A DNA stretch of 64,000 nucleotides from Winogradskyella bathintestinalis (GCF_030407435.1 NZ_JASDDK010000004.1:186001-250000), one strand, 5' to 3'. Shown: positions 54,027-63,351, counted from the stretch's first letter. Numbers and translations are program-made. The notes: generated by a model not told the origin, from the letters alone.

Positions 54027-55299
54027 TATTCCCTTCAAAATTGTGTTCTGGCACATTCGAGCCTACAGCCCCCAGAAACCCCGTCTTGTTAGCCATTTTT
54101 CTTGTTCCTTCATGTCTCTCAATAGTACTTATTTTAGCATAGTTAGCAAAAGTTTTGTTGGTTACCGTTTTTCCATACATATCAGTCATGGACTCATTCA
54201 AAAACTGTAAACCAATTCCCTGGCTATTTCGAAGAGTTTTTAAGTCTTCTTCAAGTTTATCTAACCATAAATAAAAATAGTCCTCTTTTTGTTTCACATA
54301 GCTCCACTTATCTGCAAAATTTTCACCGACATAATCTGCATTTGGCATATTAACTGGGTTTGCGACCCACTTTTCCAATTTACCGGTTTCTGGATTTTCT
54401 CTTTCTTCAATCAGACCTCTCATTTTCCTAACAATATTCGTGTACGCATCAATGATGTTTTCACTTTTGTCATATGCTCTACTAGCCAAGGTTGTTATGA
54501 TGATTGAAATAGGTTTATTCTCACTATCATATTTGTCTGACGAAAACATAATATCTCTGTGCCTTTTCAATAGCTGAACTACCCTTTGCAACGGTAACTT
54601 TTCAGATTCAAAAATCCTGATCGGATCTACCGACTCATTTAAACTAAACATTCGTTTGGTGCTTAACAAAGCCTTTTCAAAGAACCATTTTGCATACCCG
54701 AAAGGATTGCTTTTTAACCAATTTTCTACATCTTTATCTGTGTCATAACCATCTTTTTCCCTGTCAGTGATTCGCATAGCCAAATTGTCTGTATCCAAAT
54801 CACTGCCTGTACTGAAAGTCTTTTCTAAAAGTATGGTCAGTCCATCATTTGCAAAAGATGGTAAAATATCCATATGATAACCAGCTGCATCAGCATACTT
54901 CAATGTCCAGCATCTTCTTCCACCCTCTTCATAATAGTCTCTATCATCATACTCCTTTAACATGTAGTCATACGTGCCATGTTCTTTAAGTCTGTCTCCA
55001 ATAGCCTGTTTTAAATGCCTCTGACTCCACGAATCTGGTTTTTTGTTTAATCTACATACTAGGTCAACATCAATGTCGTCATCCTCACAAATTGGTTTAA
55101 TCAATGTTCCCAACATAAAAGATCCTTGAGGTACAATTTTAGGACTAAATTCTTTAAGGGAAGAAGTGTCATCGGCTAACCAACTACCGACCGTTTCGTA
55201 ACTTTTTACCACCTCTTCATACTGTGTTCTAGAAATATCAAGTTCTTTACCTAATTCTTCTAAAATCTTGCTAATTTCGTTTTTGTATAGATTTTCCAT
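54016..55299 (-). CDS. First CD-NTase (cGAS/DncV-like nucleotidyltransferase) of the CBASS-like operon
   Basis: The 427-residue protein shows GS motif 'PQGSFMLGT' (residues 57-65), a metal cluster 'DDDIDVDL' (D75/D77/D79 region) and third Asp in 'GYHMDILPSF' (D144). It also has 'GGRRCWTLKYADAA' and 'LLKRHRDIMF', as in SMODS-type CD-NTases. It ends '…FEGNNGE' with a flexible Gly/Asn tail, as expected if the E2-like protein encoded next modifies its C-terminus. The last residue is Glu, not Gly. The E2 gene starts within its stop region (11-bp overlap), and a DUF2188 gene precedes it by 3 bp. Confidence 0.88.
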   Translation of the reverse strand: MENLYKNEISKILEELGKELDISRTQYEEVVKSYETVGSWLADDTSSLKEFSPKIVPQGSFMLGTLIKPICEDDDIDVDLVCRLNKKPDSWSQRHLKQAIGDRLKEHGTYDYMLKEYDDRDYYEEGGRRCWTLKYADAAGYHMDILPSFANDGLTILLEKTFSTGSDLDTDNLAMRITDREKDGYDTDKDVENWLKSNPFGYAKWFFEKALLSTKRMFSLNESVDPIRIFESEKLPLQRVVQLLKRHRDIMFSSDKYDSENKPISIIITTLASRAYDKSENIIDAYTNIVRKMRGLIEERENPETGKLEKWVANPVNMPNADYVGENFADKWSYVKQKEDYFYLWLDKLEEDLKTLRNSQGIGLQFLNESMTDMYGKTVTNKTFANYAKISTIERHEGTRKMANKTGFLGAVGSNVPEHNFEGNNGE

Positions 55300-55302
55300 A
55301 AT

Positions 55303-55533
55303 TTATCCTTTACTTTTTCTAGGGTCCATTGATTTAGGATATGTTCTCTCTTCTTGAAAACCACCATTATTATTGTGAATTTTGAGGCTACCTCCACCTT
55401 GATTTTGAATAAATTCTTTTGCTGCCTTTATAGCCTCTGGCTTGTTAGCGTCAATCACTTTAGAGGCTCGCTGCGCATTCTCTTTCTTAAGTTTGTACAC
55501 ACCATCATCGTGTACTAAATGAAAATTTTTCAT
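55303..55533 (-). CDS. DUF2188 family small protein heading the CBASS-like operon
   Basis: The 76 residues ('MKNFHLVHDDGVYKLKKENA', 'RASKVIDANKPEAIKAAKEF', 'GSLKIHNNNGGFQEERTYP') match the DUF2188 pattern of a short beta-hairpin/helix domain. Only 3 bp separate it from the first CD-NTase, so it is the first gene of that operon. Its function is unknown; whether it takes part in defence is open. No consensus promoter was identified upstream. Confidence 0.75.
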   Translation of the reverse strand: MKNFHLVHDDGVYKLKKENAQRASKVIDANKPEAIKAAKEFIQNQGGGSLKIHNNNGGFQEERTYPKSMDPRKSKG

Positions 55534-55878
55534 TTGTATTCTGAATTAATTAAATGGTCAACGTTTACAGACGATAGACCTAAACCGCGAAAGGAAATCG
55601 GTATATTTTGCAGATAAATTATAAGACACTATATTAGCGCCACAAAATATAGGGTAGTATCCTTTACATTATACTACTCACTTTCAATCTAAAAAGTCCT
55701 TCCGGTCGAATGTTGGGACTTTTTTTATGCTTATAAATTTGGCAACCATTGTTCCAAACTGTTAAGACTTTCTTAAATTGACAAGCTGTCATTACGGATC
55801 TCTTATTCTCATCACTTTTTAGTTAAACTACATTTTTATATCGATGAACGCATTTATAAACTACTGACACGACTGACA
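55534..55878. other. Spacer between the helicase gene and the CBASS-like operon
   Basis: 345 bp without an ORF. It holds the terminator of the helicase unit and should hold the CBASS promoter; nothing else can be supported. Confidence 0.5.
55691..55724 (-). terminator. Rho-independent terminator of the helicase gene
   Basis: Stem AAAAAGTCC (55691-55699) with GGACTTTTT (55716-55724); the 16-nt interior is long, but T-runs flank both sides. It lies about 155 bp after the helicase stop codon and separates it from the CBASS-like operon. Confidence 0.7.
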
Positions 55879-57642
55879 TTAGGCTGCATCATTATTTCCG
55901 TACATAGAATTATTTTGCACATTCGTTTCTTGGTGACGCCATTCTTGCTTACATGATTTAAGAATTTTAATACCAGTAAATCCTAAAGTATTGCGCTCAT
56001 CATCTATAGGATAATTGCTGATTAGAATACCATAATTATAGGGATGCTTTTTAAAAAATATATTCCCAAAATCATCATTCAGATTACAGTTCCAATTGCG
56101 ATAGACGCGGTTACTAGCTTGATTGTAACCAGAAGCAATACGTACAGTAACACCTTTTTGCTTGAAACGTGTCCCTTTTGTAGAAACATTGTAAAAAGTT
56201 GACTCAAAATAATCTAGTAAACGGTGATATGCATCATCATCAATAAATGATAAACTTTCTCTTCCTGATTCACTCAATAGCTCATTGTAACTAAGGGCTT
56301 CAATATGCTCAATAGGTGTAAATGCTCCTTCAGACTGAGTTTTTACAAACTTTGTGTGCGTGCTCAACCCTCTAACATTACTATTGAATAAATCGTTACG
56401 CCAGTCTTCGTCTGCAAAAATCTCCCAATCTTGTTCAAACTGTGCATAATGTTCTAATAGACTTCTGCTGGCCATCAGTTTAAAATCACGATTTTTATGA
56501 TAACCACAAAAACGACCTGTAATACCTTGCGCACCGTTTGCTAGCTGTCTATCTCTTGGCTCAATACCGAAACGTACTTTTTCTTTAATTATACCTAAAT
56601 CTTTACCAGCTGTAAGTGCTTGAACAATTATAAGTACTACGCGTTGTCCTCTTTTTAGAATCAAATCAGAAATCTCCTTAATACCTTCATTAATACTAAA
56701 ATCACATGCAACATCAGAACCGATTACGATAGTGGTGCATTGCTTTTTATACTGGTCTTTGAGTAATCTTCTTAGCTCAATCGCTCTAGTAGTATTGGAT
56801 TCTCTAATGATTCCTAATCCATTCTCAAAAGAGTTTAAATGGTTCACATATTCTTCGGTCTTTGGATGCACTGTATAGTGTACTTCTCCATCTACCTCTT
56901 GCGCTTGTACTGGTCTAAACCCTTCTGGAATGTCTTCAATAATATCATCAGCTAACATTTCAGAAATACCATAATATTCTGGTGGACGAACACCAACTAT
57001 TACATCTACATCTGTTGCCCCTGTAAATTGTGCATCCAAAATATCATAAGGTGTAGCACTTACTGCAAGTAATTTGATATCTGGCATTCGGTAACGAAGT
57101 TCTGCAAAAAAGGCTAACTCAAATGAAGATTCTACACCAGAACCATATTGGTCCTCGTCACGAACAATTAGCTGCACATCAAATTCGTTTACGACTTTAT
57201 GAGGATTTGGATGATTAAAGAAATCACTCATTTTCATTACTTTTAATACCGAAGGTTTCATATCTCCTGTTACACAATCGTAATATTCACGTTGTAATAC
57301 ACGACAATTCTGATTGTATAAATCTGTATCACGCATACTCGTTACAAATAAGATGGATTCGTATTCTTTAATTAAACCTATTGCAGGTAATACATAATTG
57401 CATAAAAAATATACAGTTCCAGACTTACCACTTTGCATAGATGCTACAAATGCCATATTCTGATTGCCTTCTTTTAAAGACAAACCAATACGAAGTGCAT
57501 TAATAATTTGATTAGGGAAGATTCCGGTTCTTCTCGAATTGTTTAAGGTGTCCACGATATTCTCTTCTAGAGATTGTGGTGCGTCTAATTGCTGAAGAAG
57601 CGTTTCTATCTCAGCGTCCCAAAAGTTTTGATATGCAGTCAT
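55879..57642 (-). CDS. SF2 helicase/ATPase-like protein of unknown role in the defence block
   Basis: The 587-residue protein has a Walker A variant 'ASMQSGKSGT' (residue ~68-76), a motif II variant 'RDEDQYGSG' (DEDQ, residues 162-165), motif III 'LLAVSATPYD' (195) and a motif VI-like 'GITGRFCGY'. The MQSGK opening recalls phage-type and Z1-like ATPases rather than ordinary restriction subunits. No nuclease motif is evident to me in the ~180-residue C-terminal part ('YHRLLDYFESTFYNVSTKG'). It lies 87 bp after hsdR on the same strand, with an inverted repeat between. It could be an accessory of the restriction system or an independent defence gene. Confidence 0.6.
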   Translation of the reverse strand: MTAYQNFWDAEIETLLQQLDAPQSLEENIVDTLNNSRRTGIFPNQIINALRIGLSLKEGNQNMAFVASMQSGKSGTVYFLCNYVLPAIGLIKEYESILFVTSMRDTDLYNQNCRVLQREYYDCVTGDMKPSVLKVMKMSDFFNHPNPHKVVNEFDVQLIVRDEDQYGSGVESSFELAFFAELRYRMPDIKLLAVSATPYDILDAQFTGATDVDVIVGVRPPEYYGISEMLADDIIEDIPEGFRPVQAQEVDGEVHYTVHPKTEEYVNHLNSFENGLGIIRESNTTRAIELRRLLKDQYKKQCTTIVIGSDVACDFSINEGIKEISDLILKRGQRVVLIIVQALTAGKDLGIIKEKVRFGIEPRDRQLANGAQGITGRFCGYHKNRDFKLMASRSLLEHYAQFEQDWEIFADEDWRNDLFNSNVRGLSTHTKFVKTQSEGAFTPIEHIEALSYNELLSESGRESLSFIDDDAYHRLLDYFESTFYNVSTKGTRFKQKGVTVRIASGYNQASNRVYRNWNCNLNDDFGNIFFKKHPYNYGILISNYPIDDERNTLGFTGIKILKSCKQEWRHQETNVQNNSMYGNNDAA

Positions 57643-57682
57643 ACGAACAGTATTTAAGATTAATACTGCAATACTACGATCT

Positions 57683-57707
57683 AACTATGCGAAGTAATTG
57701 CATAGTT
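57683..57707 (-). other. Inverted repeat between hsdR and the helicase gene
   Basis: AACTATGC (57683-57690) and GCATAGTT (57700-57707) form a perfect 8-bp stem with a 9-nt loop in the 87-bp gap. With no T-tract it may be an operator or a weak attenuator. Confidence 0.5.
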
Positions 57708-57729
57708 TATTAAAGTAATCTGTGATAAG

Positions 57730-60700
57730 TTAATTGGCTTGATTAAAGTTTTCTACTATTTTGAAAATCATATCTGCTTGTTGTTCCGTAAATACGCCAT
57801 CTATACCCATGCTATGATAATTCTTAAATGGTGCGTCATATAGTTTACTAGGTTCAATCTTACCATTAGTAGTTAGGAATTTTTTAATAGTATCAAGAAA
57901 CTGTATTTGTACAGCGTTTAATTGATAATCATTGGTGAATTTTGCAAAAGCAGCATCTACTTTCTCCGGACTTAAGCCCATTAATGATATAATGAATTTC
58001 ACTAAACTAAACTGTGATCCTAATTCTTTCTCAATAGCTTCTTTATCTATACCACCTTTGAATAGTATGTCCTCTAATACTTGAAGTTCTTTTTTAGTTA
58101 TTGTTTCACCTTTTCTAATTCTGGCTACAGTAATATGATTTTCATTCTCACGAATTAATTGTTCTAGACGATGTATGTTGTTTTGAAAGGGTGATGTATA
58201 TTCAGGTGTTTCTGTGTCTGAAAATCTATTTGTTTTTATTTTATCTTCAATGATATAGTCTGCGAAATCTGTTGTTACATAACGTTGATCCTCTGGATCA
58301 ATATATTTAACCAACTCACGAACCCCTTTTCTTAGTTTCTCAAGATGTACAATACCTTCTACTTTCCAAAAATCCTCTTCTAGAGGTAATTTGATTAATG
58401 CTTCTTTGGACTTTACTGCTGGAATAGTTGTTTTCTTTAATAGCTTTTTTGATGTCCCGACTACTTTTGTAATAGGTATCATAAAGCTATTGATATATTC
58501 TTCACTATTTGGTGTTTCGAGTCTTTTAGTTATTAGCGTGAAAAGTAATTTATCATAATATCTCGCTAAGTCTGTATCTCCTTTTTGTGGTTTAACTAAA
58601 GGTGCTAATTCATCTTCTATATGCTTTACATCACGTTTGGATAAATGGTTCCAGATCTCACGATTATCGTTACCAAATTCGTGCACAATTTCTAGTTTCA
58701 TTTTTACATCAAAACGCTCTAAATCTAGTGTTGTAATATCTTTATGCAAACCATCTAACAACTCCGTTCTAAAACTTTGTAGTGCATCATCGTCTATAAA
58801 CTGATTGCTTTTTAAATATTCAGCAAGACGTAATCGCAAACCAAATAAAATCTCTGTCAAACTCTTTTGTGAGCTTGTTTCAATACCCTCTGGATTTTCA
58901 TTAAAAAATTCAAAATTGCCACATAAATCAAAAATCAAGAAATGCGTTTTGTCTTGACCTGCTCCAAACAAATCTGGACGTAATCTAGAACCACGACCAA
59001 TCATTTGCCAAAATTTAGAATAGGATTTTACTGGCTTATAAAATACTAGATTAACACAACTAGGTGCATCAATCCCTGTATCCATCATATCTACTGAAAT
59101 CGCTATTTGAGGTAAACGTTCCTTTTCTTCGTCACAAAAACGATTTATAAACTCTTTGGCTTTAGGCTCGTTATGGGTTATTACTTTTACATAATCATTA
59201 CCAAATTGTTCTTTATCGAGCTCCATAAAGGTATCTTTAAGAAACTGTGCGTGCTTTTGGTTTTTAGCAAAAATTATGGTCTTACCTAATTCGTCACCAC
59301 CTCGTTTTTTAATACCGTGTTCTAGTACATATCGTAAGGTTTCTATAGCAGTAGGCTTATTAAATAACCAAGAATTTAATTCTGAAGAGGAAATCCACTC
59401 GTTACCTGTTGCTTCTTCACCATCTAATATTTCTTCTTCAAATTCTTCCTTTTCTTCATCAGACAACTCATCGTATTTAATCCCTTCACGAAGAAATTTA
59501 GTAGGGATTTCAATAGTGTGATATGGTGATAAATGTTTATTATCTACTGCTTCTTGAAAGGTATATGCATCAGTAGGTGATTTATCTGCTAAACCAAATA
59601 TGTGATAGGTGTTTTTATCTATACTATTTTTTGGTGTTGCCGTCAACCCTAAGAATAAGGCATCGAAATACTCAAATATGGCTTGGTATTTTTTATAGAT
59701 AGAACGGTGTGCCTCATCAATTATAATTAAGTCGAAATGTCCAACGCCATAAAAACGCGCTTCTTCATCACGACTTCGATCTATTAAACCCATCATTGTT
59801 TGATAGGTAGAAAACGCAAAGCGTGCGTCTGGATTGTCTTTTTCTTCTAATAGATTAACACTAGTATGCTCTGGCAAATGTTTTACAAAGTTTCGTTTTG
59901 CCTGATCTACTAAACTGGTTCTGTCTGCTAAAAATAGAATACGCTTTGCCCAATTACATTCTAGCATTAATTTTGAAAATGCAATAGATGTTCTTGTTTT
60001 ACCTGTTCCTGTAGCTAATACTAATAGTGCACCACGATTAGTTCCTATTAATTTACCATCGCTTTTATCATTACCTGCAAAATGTTCTGCAATACTTTTT
60101 ATGGCACGCATTTGATACGAACGTCCTGAAATCTCTGTATCTATAGGTGTAGTGCGAATATCCATGCGATGTGTACGACGAAACATTGCAGTCTGTAGTT
60201 CTGCTTTTGTGTAAAAACCGTGAACTCGACGTGATTGTTTATAAAACTGATCGTCCCACAAGAAAATTTCATAACCATTACTGTAATACATTACTGGTCG
60301 ACGACCATGCATTTTTTCTAAACTATCAGCATACAGTTGTGCTTGATTTTCACCTTTACTCGCACTTTCCAAGGTTCGTTTTGCTTCTACTAGCGCTAAT
60401 GGTAAACCATCGTCATCCCATAGTACATAATCTACATATCCTGTCTCAGATATGTTTGTAGATTTGGGCATATACTCAACCTTATATTCTTTATCGTTTA
60501 TTCCCTTTAAATCCCAACCTGCCTCACGAAGTGCAACATCTATAAGATATTTACGCGTCTCCGCTTCGTTACGTGGATGGTTAACTTCATCTTCAATATT
60601 AGCTTCAACTTTATTCGCTTCTATTTGTGCTTGTAATGCTTCTATTTGCTTTTTAAATAGCTCATTTTCATCAGCTAGTTGCTGTCTTTCGGCTTCTTTG

Positions 60701-61215
60701 GTTTTTAGTTGCTCTTGATACGTGTCTAGTTCTTTATCAAGTTGCTCTTGAAGTTGTTTTATTTGTTTACGTGAAAGTGTACTGCCACCTTCTTTAGGAA
60801 TATAATCAAAGTCGAAAATTCCTATTTCACTTACTGGCTCTTTTGCATATGATTTGATAAACCACTTGCCAAAATAGAAGAGTGCCTCTATAGCCTTGTG
60901 TGAATCTATATCATTTACGGGTTTGTTGTGTGCTGCTAAGTTTCCTGCATTCTTAATAATGAATAATTCATTATATAATTTATGATTGAATTGTTCTTTA
61001 AATTCGGGCTGTACTAATAAGTTATGTAAGGTTGTGTTATATTGTTGTTCAAGGTCTTCGTCATTCGCATACATCCAATTTATAGCTTCTTCTAACGCCA
61101 TACGACTATACACTAGTGATGTACGAGGGTCTGTAATAACCAACTGTTCTGCCTTAACTGCTCTATCGTGAAAGGTGGCAAACTCGTTTTTAAGAAACTG
61201 GAAATTTGAATTCAT
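57730..61215 (-). CDS. hsdR: Type I restriction enzyme subunit R (EcoEI-like, with DUF4145 domain)
   Basis: The 1161-residue protein begins with a DUF4145-type helical domain (residues ~10-125) and a coiled coil (~145-205). The nuclease domain has the PD-(D/E)xK pattern 'YVDYVLWDDDGLPLALVEAK' (~260-279). The translocase motor has Walker A 'LATGTGKT' (~400-407), motif II DEAH (500-503), 'FLGLTATP' and 'MIGRGSRLRPDL'. The C-terminal half fits the EcoEI R family. It cuts unmodified DNA with HsdM/HsdS. hsdS lies upstream on the same strand beyond the RT cassette, and hsdM must lie outside the window. It starts 12 bp after the GIY-YIG gene. Confidence 0.93.
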   Translation of the reverse strand: MNSNFQFLKNEFATFHDRAVKAEQLVITDPRTSLVYSRMALEEAINWMYANDEDLEQQYNTTLHNLLVQPEFKEQFNHKLYNELFIIKNAGNLAAHNKPVNDIDSHKAIEALFYFGKWFIKSYAKEPVSEIGIFDFDYIPKEGGSTLSRKQIKQLQEQLDKELDTYQEQLKTKEAERQQLADENELFKKQIEALQAQIEANKVEANIEDEVNHPRNEAETRKYLIDVALREAGWDLKGINDKEYKVEYMPKSTNISETGYVDYVLWDDDGLPLALVEAKRTLESASKGENQAQLYADSLEKMHGRRPVMYYSNGYEIFLWDDQFYKQSRRVHGFYTKAELQTAMFRRTHRMDIRTTPIDTEISGRSYQMRAIKSIAEHFAGNDKSDGKLIGTNRGALLVLATGTGKTRTSIAFSKLMLECNWAKRILFLADRTSLVDQAKRNFVKHLPEHTSVNLLEEKDNPDARFAFSTYQTMMGLIDRSRDEEARFYGVGHFDLIIIDEAHRSIYKKYQAIFEYFDALFLGLTATPKNSIDKNTYHIFGLADKSPTDAYTFQEAVDNKHLSPYHTIEIPTKFLREGIKYDELSDEEKEEFEEEILDGEEATGNEWISSSELNSWLFNKPTAIETLRYVLEHGIKKRGGDELGKTIIFAKNQKHAQFLKDTFMELDKEQFGNDYVKVITHNEPKAKEFINRFCDEEKERLPQIAISVDMMDTGIDAPSCVNLVFYKPVKSYSKFWQMIGRGSRLRPDLFGAGQDKTHFLIFDLCGNFEFFNENPEGIETSSQKSLTEILFGLRLRLAEYLKSNQFIDDDALQSFRTELLDGLHKDITTLDLERFDVKMKLEIVHEFGNDNREIWNHLSKRDVKHIEDELAPLVKPQKGDTDLARYYDKLLFTLITKRLETPNSEEYINSFMIPITKVVGTSKKLLKKTTIPAVKSKEALIKLPLEEDFWKVEGIVHLEKLRKGVRELVKYIDPEDQRYVTTDFADYIIEDKIKTNRFSDTETPEYTSPFQNNIHRLEQLIRENENHITVARIRKGETITKKELQVLEDILFKGGIDKEAIEKELGSQFSLVKFIISLMGLSPEKVDAAFAKFTNDYQLNAVQIQFLDTIKKFLTTNGKIEPSKLYDAPFKNYHSMGIDGVFTEQQADMIFKIVENFNQAN

Positions 61216-61227
61216 ACTTCTAATATA

Positions 61228-61809
61228 CTAATGTGTTCGGAAAGTATTCCATTTTGTTTTTAAAATACCTGCTAATACTACTTCATAAAAATACAATTCA
61301 TAGTCATTTAATACTGGATATAGTGCCACCTTAAAATTTCTCAAAAGCTCCTTTTTAGGCTCTAGAATACTATTACTAGAACTTGCTCTAGTAAGTTCTT
61401 TATTTTCGTTTTTTGCCATTAAATAAGCAAGGGTTGACTCATTATGCAATTTACCAAAACCGTGCTGTCTCAGTCTTCTATATACAGTTCTACTAATACC
61501 AACATATACTGGTGTTACTTTACCATCTATCTCCTCTCCAAAAACATACAAGCCTTTAAATTCATTCAAAGATTTTGACTTTCCTGATTTTATATTTGCA
61601 ACATATCCCATGGCATTATATACTTTTTTGTCGCGTACTACAGAATACTCCGGTTGAACACCACAAGTTTTATGTAACTCATAATACAAATCATTAATGC
61701 CTGGACAATTATTGAAGTTTAACTTTTCAATACTATCACTTGCAATTAGCATTGCTTTATCTAACAAAGAATTTAAGTTACTAGGATATGTTTCTTTCCG
61801 GTAATTCAT
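61228..61809 (-). CDS. GIY-YIG nuclease-like protein coupled to the reverse transcriptase
   Basis: The 193-residue protein has an N-terminal ~80-residue part of unknown fold, then a GIY-YIG-like core. The core has 'FKGLYVF' (residues 85-90), 'PVYVGISRTVYRRLRQH' (100-116, with the conserved Arg and His), and a C-terminal 'YEVVLAGILKTKWNTFRTH' supplying the catalytic Glu and the Asn. Its ATG overlaps the RT stop as ATGA, so the two are translationally coupled, and hsdR follows by 12 bp. The N-terminal part may bind the RT or nucleic acid; that is inference. Confidence 0.75.
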   Translation of the reverse strand: MNYRKETYPSNLNSLLDKAMLIASDSIEKLNFNNCPGINDLYYELHKTCGVQPEYSVVRDKKVYNAMGYVANIKSGKSKSLNEFKGLYVFGEEIDGKVTPVYVGISRTVYRRLRQHGFGKLHNESTLAYLMAKNENKELTRASSSNSILEPKKELLRNFKVALYPVLNDYELYFYEVVLAGILKTKWNTFRTH

Positions 61810-63341
61810 TTTTCCATTTTGGCTCTTTCCACTTTTTTGATTGTTTTACCCATCAACTCATTAAATCTTTCCCAGCTTTTTCTTGATTGCTTTTTAATAT
61901 TATCACCTCCATTAAACGCCTGGAAAGACACATTAGCCTTTTCTACATAACTTAGGTAGTTTCCCCAATCGTAGCGTGTTGTTTTGGTCTTACCATTATA
62001 AATCTGTCTTCTTTTAGCACCTTTGTAAGTAAAACGCTTGAATAATGAACTTTTATGAATTTTATCGTCTGTAGTATCTGCATTTATAGTTAAAGAGGTT
62101 GCTCTTTTAAAAGCTCGTTTCATAGAACGATTAAATTTTGAATAGCCAGCAGTTTTTATCAAAGCACGCTGACCATCATACTCAAACCCTAAATATTCTA
62201 GTGTTTTATTTTTTTCTTCACCCGTATTTTCATCAACTTCAATTCCCTTAAACTGTCCTGCTGCTTGATGAAAATGATATACCTTTGTTTTATCAGCTTG
62301 TATTTCTAATTTTGCTTTATCCTCGACTAAAGATCGTATTCGCCTAATAGCTTCCTCTTCATGTTCTCTTGGCACGACAATGATTAAATCATCACTATAA
62401 CGCTGATAAAATCCTTTTACGCTATCGCTATCTATAAAATCTTGAACTTCTTGATCAAAATCTAACATATAAATATTAGCCAATGTTGCACTAAGTGCTG
62501 TTCCTTGGGGTATCCCTTTTGTTTCAGTAGTTTTTGAAATTAAATGCAAACTGTTTTTTAAAAACTCAGGTTTCTCACAGTATGCTATAGCGTTGTTATC
62601 TTTTAAAAACTTCTTATGTTTAATTGGTTTTTGTTTAACTCTCGTTTTATTAGGATTGTTTTCCGTTTTTGTTTTTACCCAAATGCGGTCTTTATAATTT
62701 CTAAACAGCAAATTCTCGTTTACATATCTCATATCGATTAAAGATTTGTAAACTCTAAAATGATCTTTAGGAAGTGTTGTTGAGCCATCCCAAACTTCTG
62801 CCCATTTTTGTTTCAGAATTTTGTGATCTAAGCTGTCAAAGAATTTAGTAACATCAGCGACAATAACAGTTAGCTCTTTGTCCTGATTATCTTTTATAAA
62901 TTGAAAGGTTTCCAAAGCAAAATCTATATTGCATTTGTTTTTGTTCTTCTTTCCTTCAATTTCAAGCTTTCGATAGGCTACAATAGACTTATCGAAACTT
63001 TTAGTTTTAAGTAACTCTTTATATTTTTCGGAAAGTAGGTAACTGTAATAGGAATAAATTTGAGCATCAAAATGACTTGCGAAAAATATTTCTCTTGCTT
63101 TTGGTCTTATTGCTTTTACTCTTGTACGTTTTTTACTTTTATTTAGAAAGCCATCTGTGTTTGCTCTAAATTTTCTTTGGAAGATAGTGCGGTGTAAAAA
63201 AGGAAGAAAACTGTGTTTTTCAATTTTGGTGTCATCCATAATATAGCCTTCCAATTTAGCGATGTCTTTACGCTCTAATGGAAAACCTATATGCGGATAC
63301 TTTTTAAATTTTATCCAAGGATGTTCTTCTTTTTTCTTCAT
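61806..63341 (-). CDS. Reverse transcriptase of the unknown-group/defence (DRT-like) type
   Basis: The 511-residue protein has RT motifs in order. The 'HSFLPFLHRTIFQRKFR' and 'KAREIFFASHFDAQIYSYYS' N-terminal block is as in UG/DRT reverse transcriptases. Then come 'VIVADVTKFFDSLDH' (first catalytic Asp163), 'KGIPQGTALSATLANIYM' (275-292), the catalytic box YSDD (315-318) and 'LEYLGFEYDG' (381-390). It lacks the retron NAxxH/VTG motifs and any maturase or endonuclease domain. A putative ncRNA bracketed by a 9-bp inverted repeat ends 10 bp before its start codon. It lies within a type I restriction-modification operon, and a GIY-YIG gene overlaps its end. Confidence 0.85.
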   Translation of the reverse strand: MKKKEEHPWIKFKKYPHIGFPLERKDIAKLEGYIMDDTKIEKHSFLPFLHRTIFQRKFRANTDGFLNKSKKRTRVKAIRPKAREIFFASHFDAQIYSYYSYLLSEKYKELLKTKSFDKSIVAYRKLEIEGKKNKNKCNIDFALETFQFIKDNQDKELTVIVADVTKFFDSLDHKILKQKWAEVWDGSTTLPKDHFRVYKSLIDMRYVNENLLFRNYKDRIWVKTKTENNPNKTRVKQKPIKHKKFLKDNNAIAYCEKPEFLKNSLHLISKTTETKGIPQGTALSATLANIYMLDFDQEVQDFIDSDSVKGFYQRYSDDLIIVVPREHEEEAIRRIRSLVEDKAKLEIQADKTKVYHFHQAAGQFKGIEVDENTGEEKNKTLEYLGFEYDGQRALIKTAGYSKFNRSMKRAFKRATSLTINADTTDDKIHKSSLFKRFTYKGAKRRQIYNGKTKTTRYDWGNYLSYVEKANVSFQAFNGGDNIKKQSRKSWERFNELMGKTIKKVERAKMEK

Positions 63342-63351
63342 TATAAAAATA

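Noticed and set aside
50994-55299. Two independent CBASS systems
   Set aside because: Only one effector (patatin) and one E2-like gene exist and all genes overlap or abut, so one operon with two cyclases is the simpler reading.
57730-61215. Type III restriction or stand-alone DEAD helicase
   Set aside because: The PD-(D/E)xK domain before the motor, the EcoEI-like C-terminus and hsdS on the same strand support a type I R subunit.
61806-63341. Retron reverse transcriptase
   Set aside because: Layout with upstream inverted-repeat-bounded RNA fits, but the retron-specific NAxxH and VTG motifs are not visible and the protein is longer than typical retron RTs. The N-terminal block fits UG/DRT-type enzymes better.
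61806-63341. Group II intron maturase or diversity-generating retroelement RT
   Set aside because: No intron RNA domains V/VI, no maturase X or endonuclease domain, and no template/variable repeat pair was seen near the gene. The catalytic box is YSDD.
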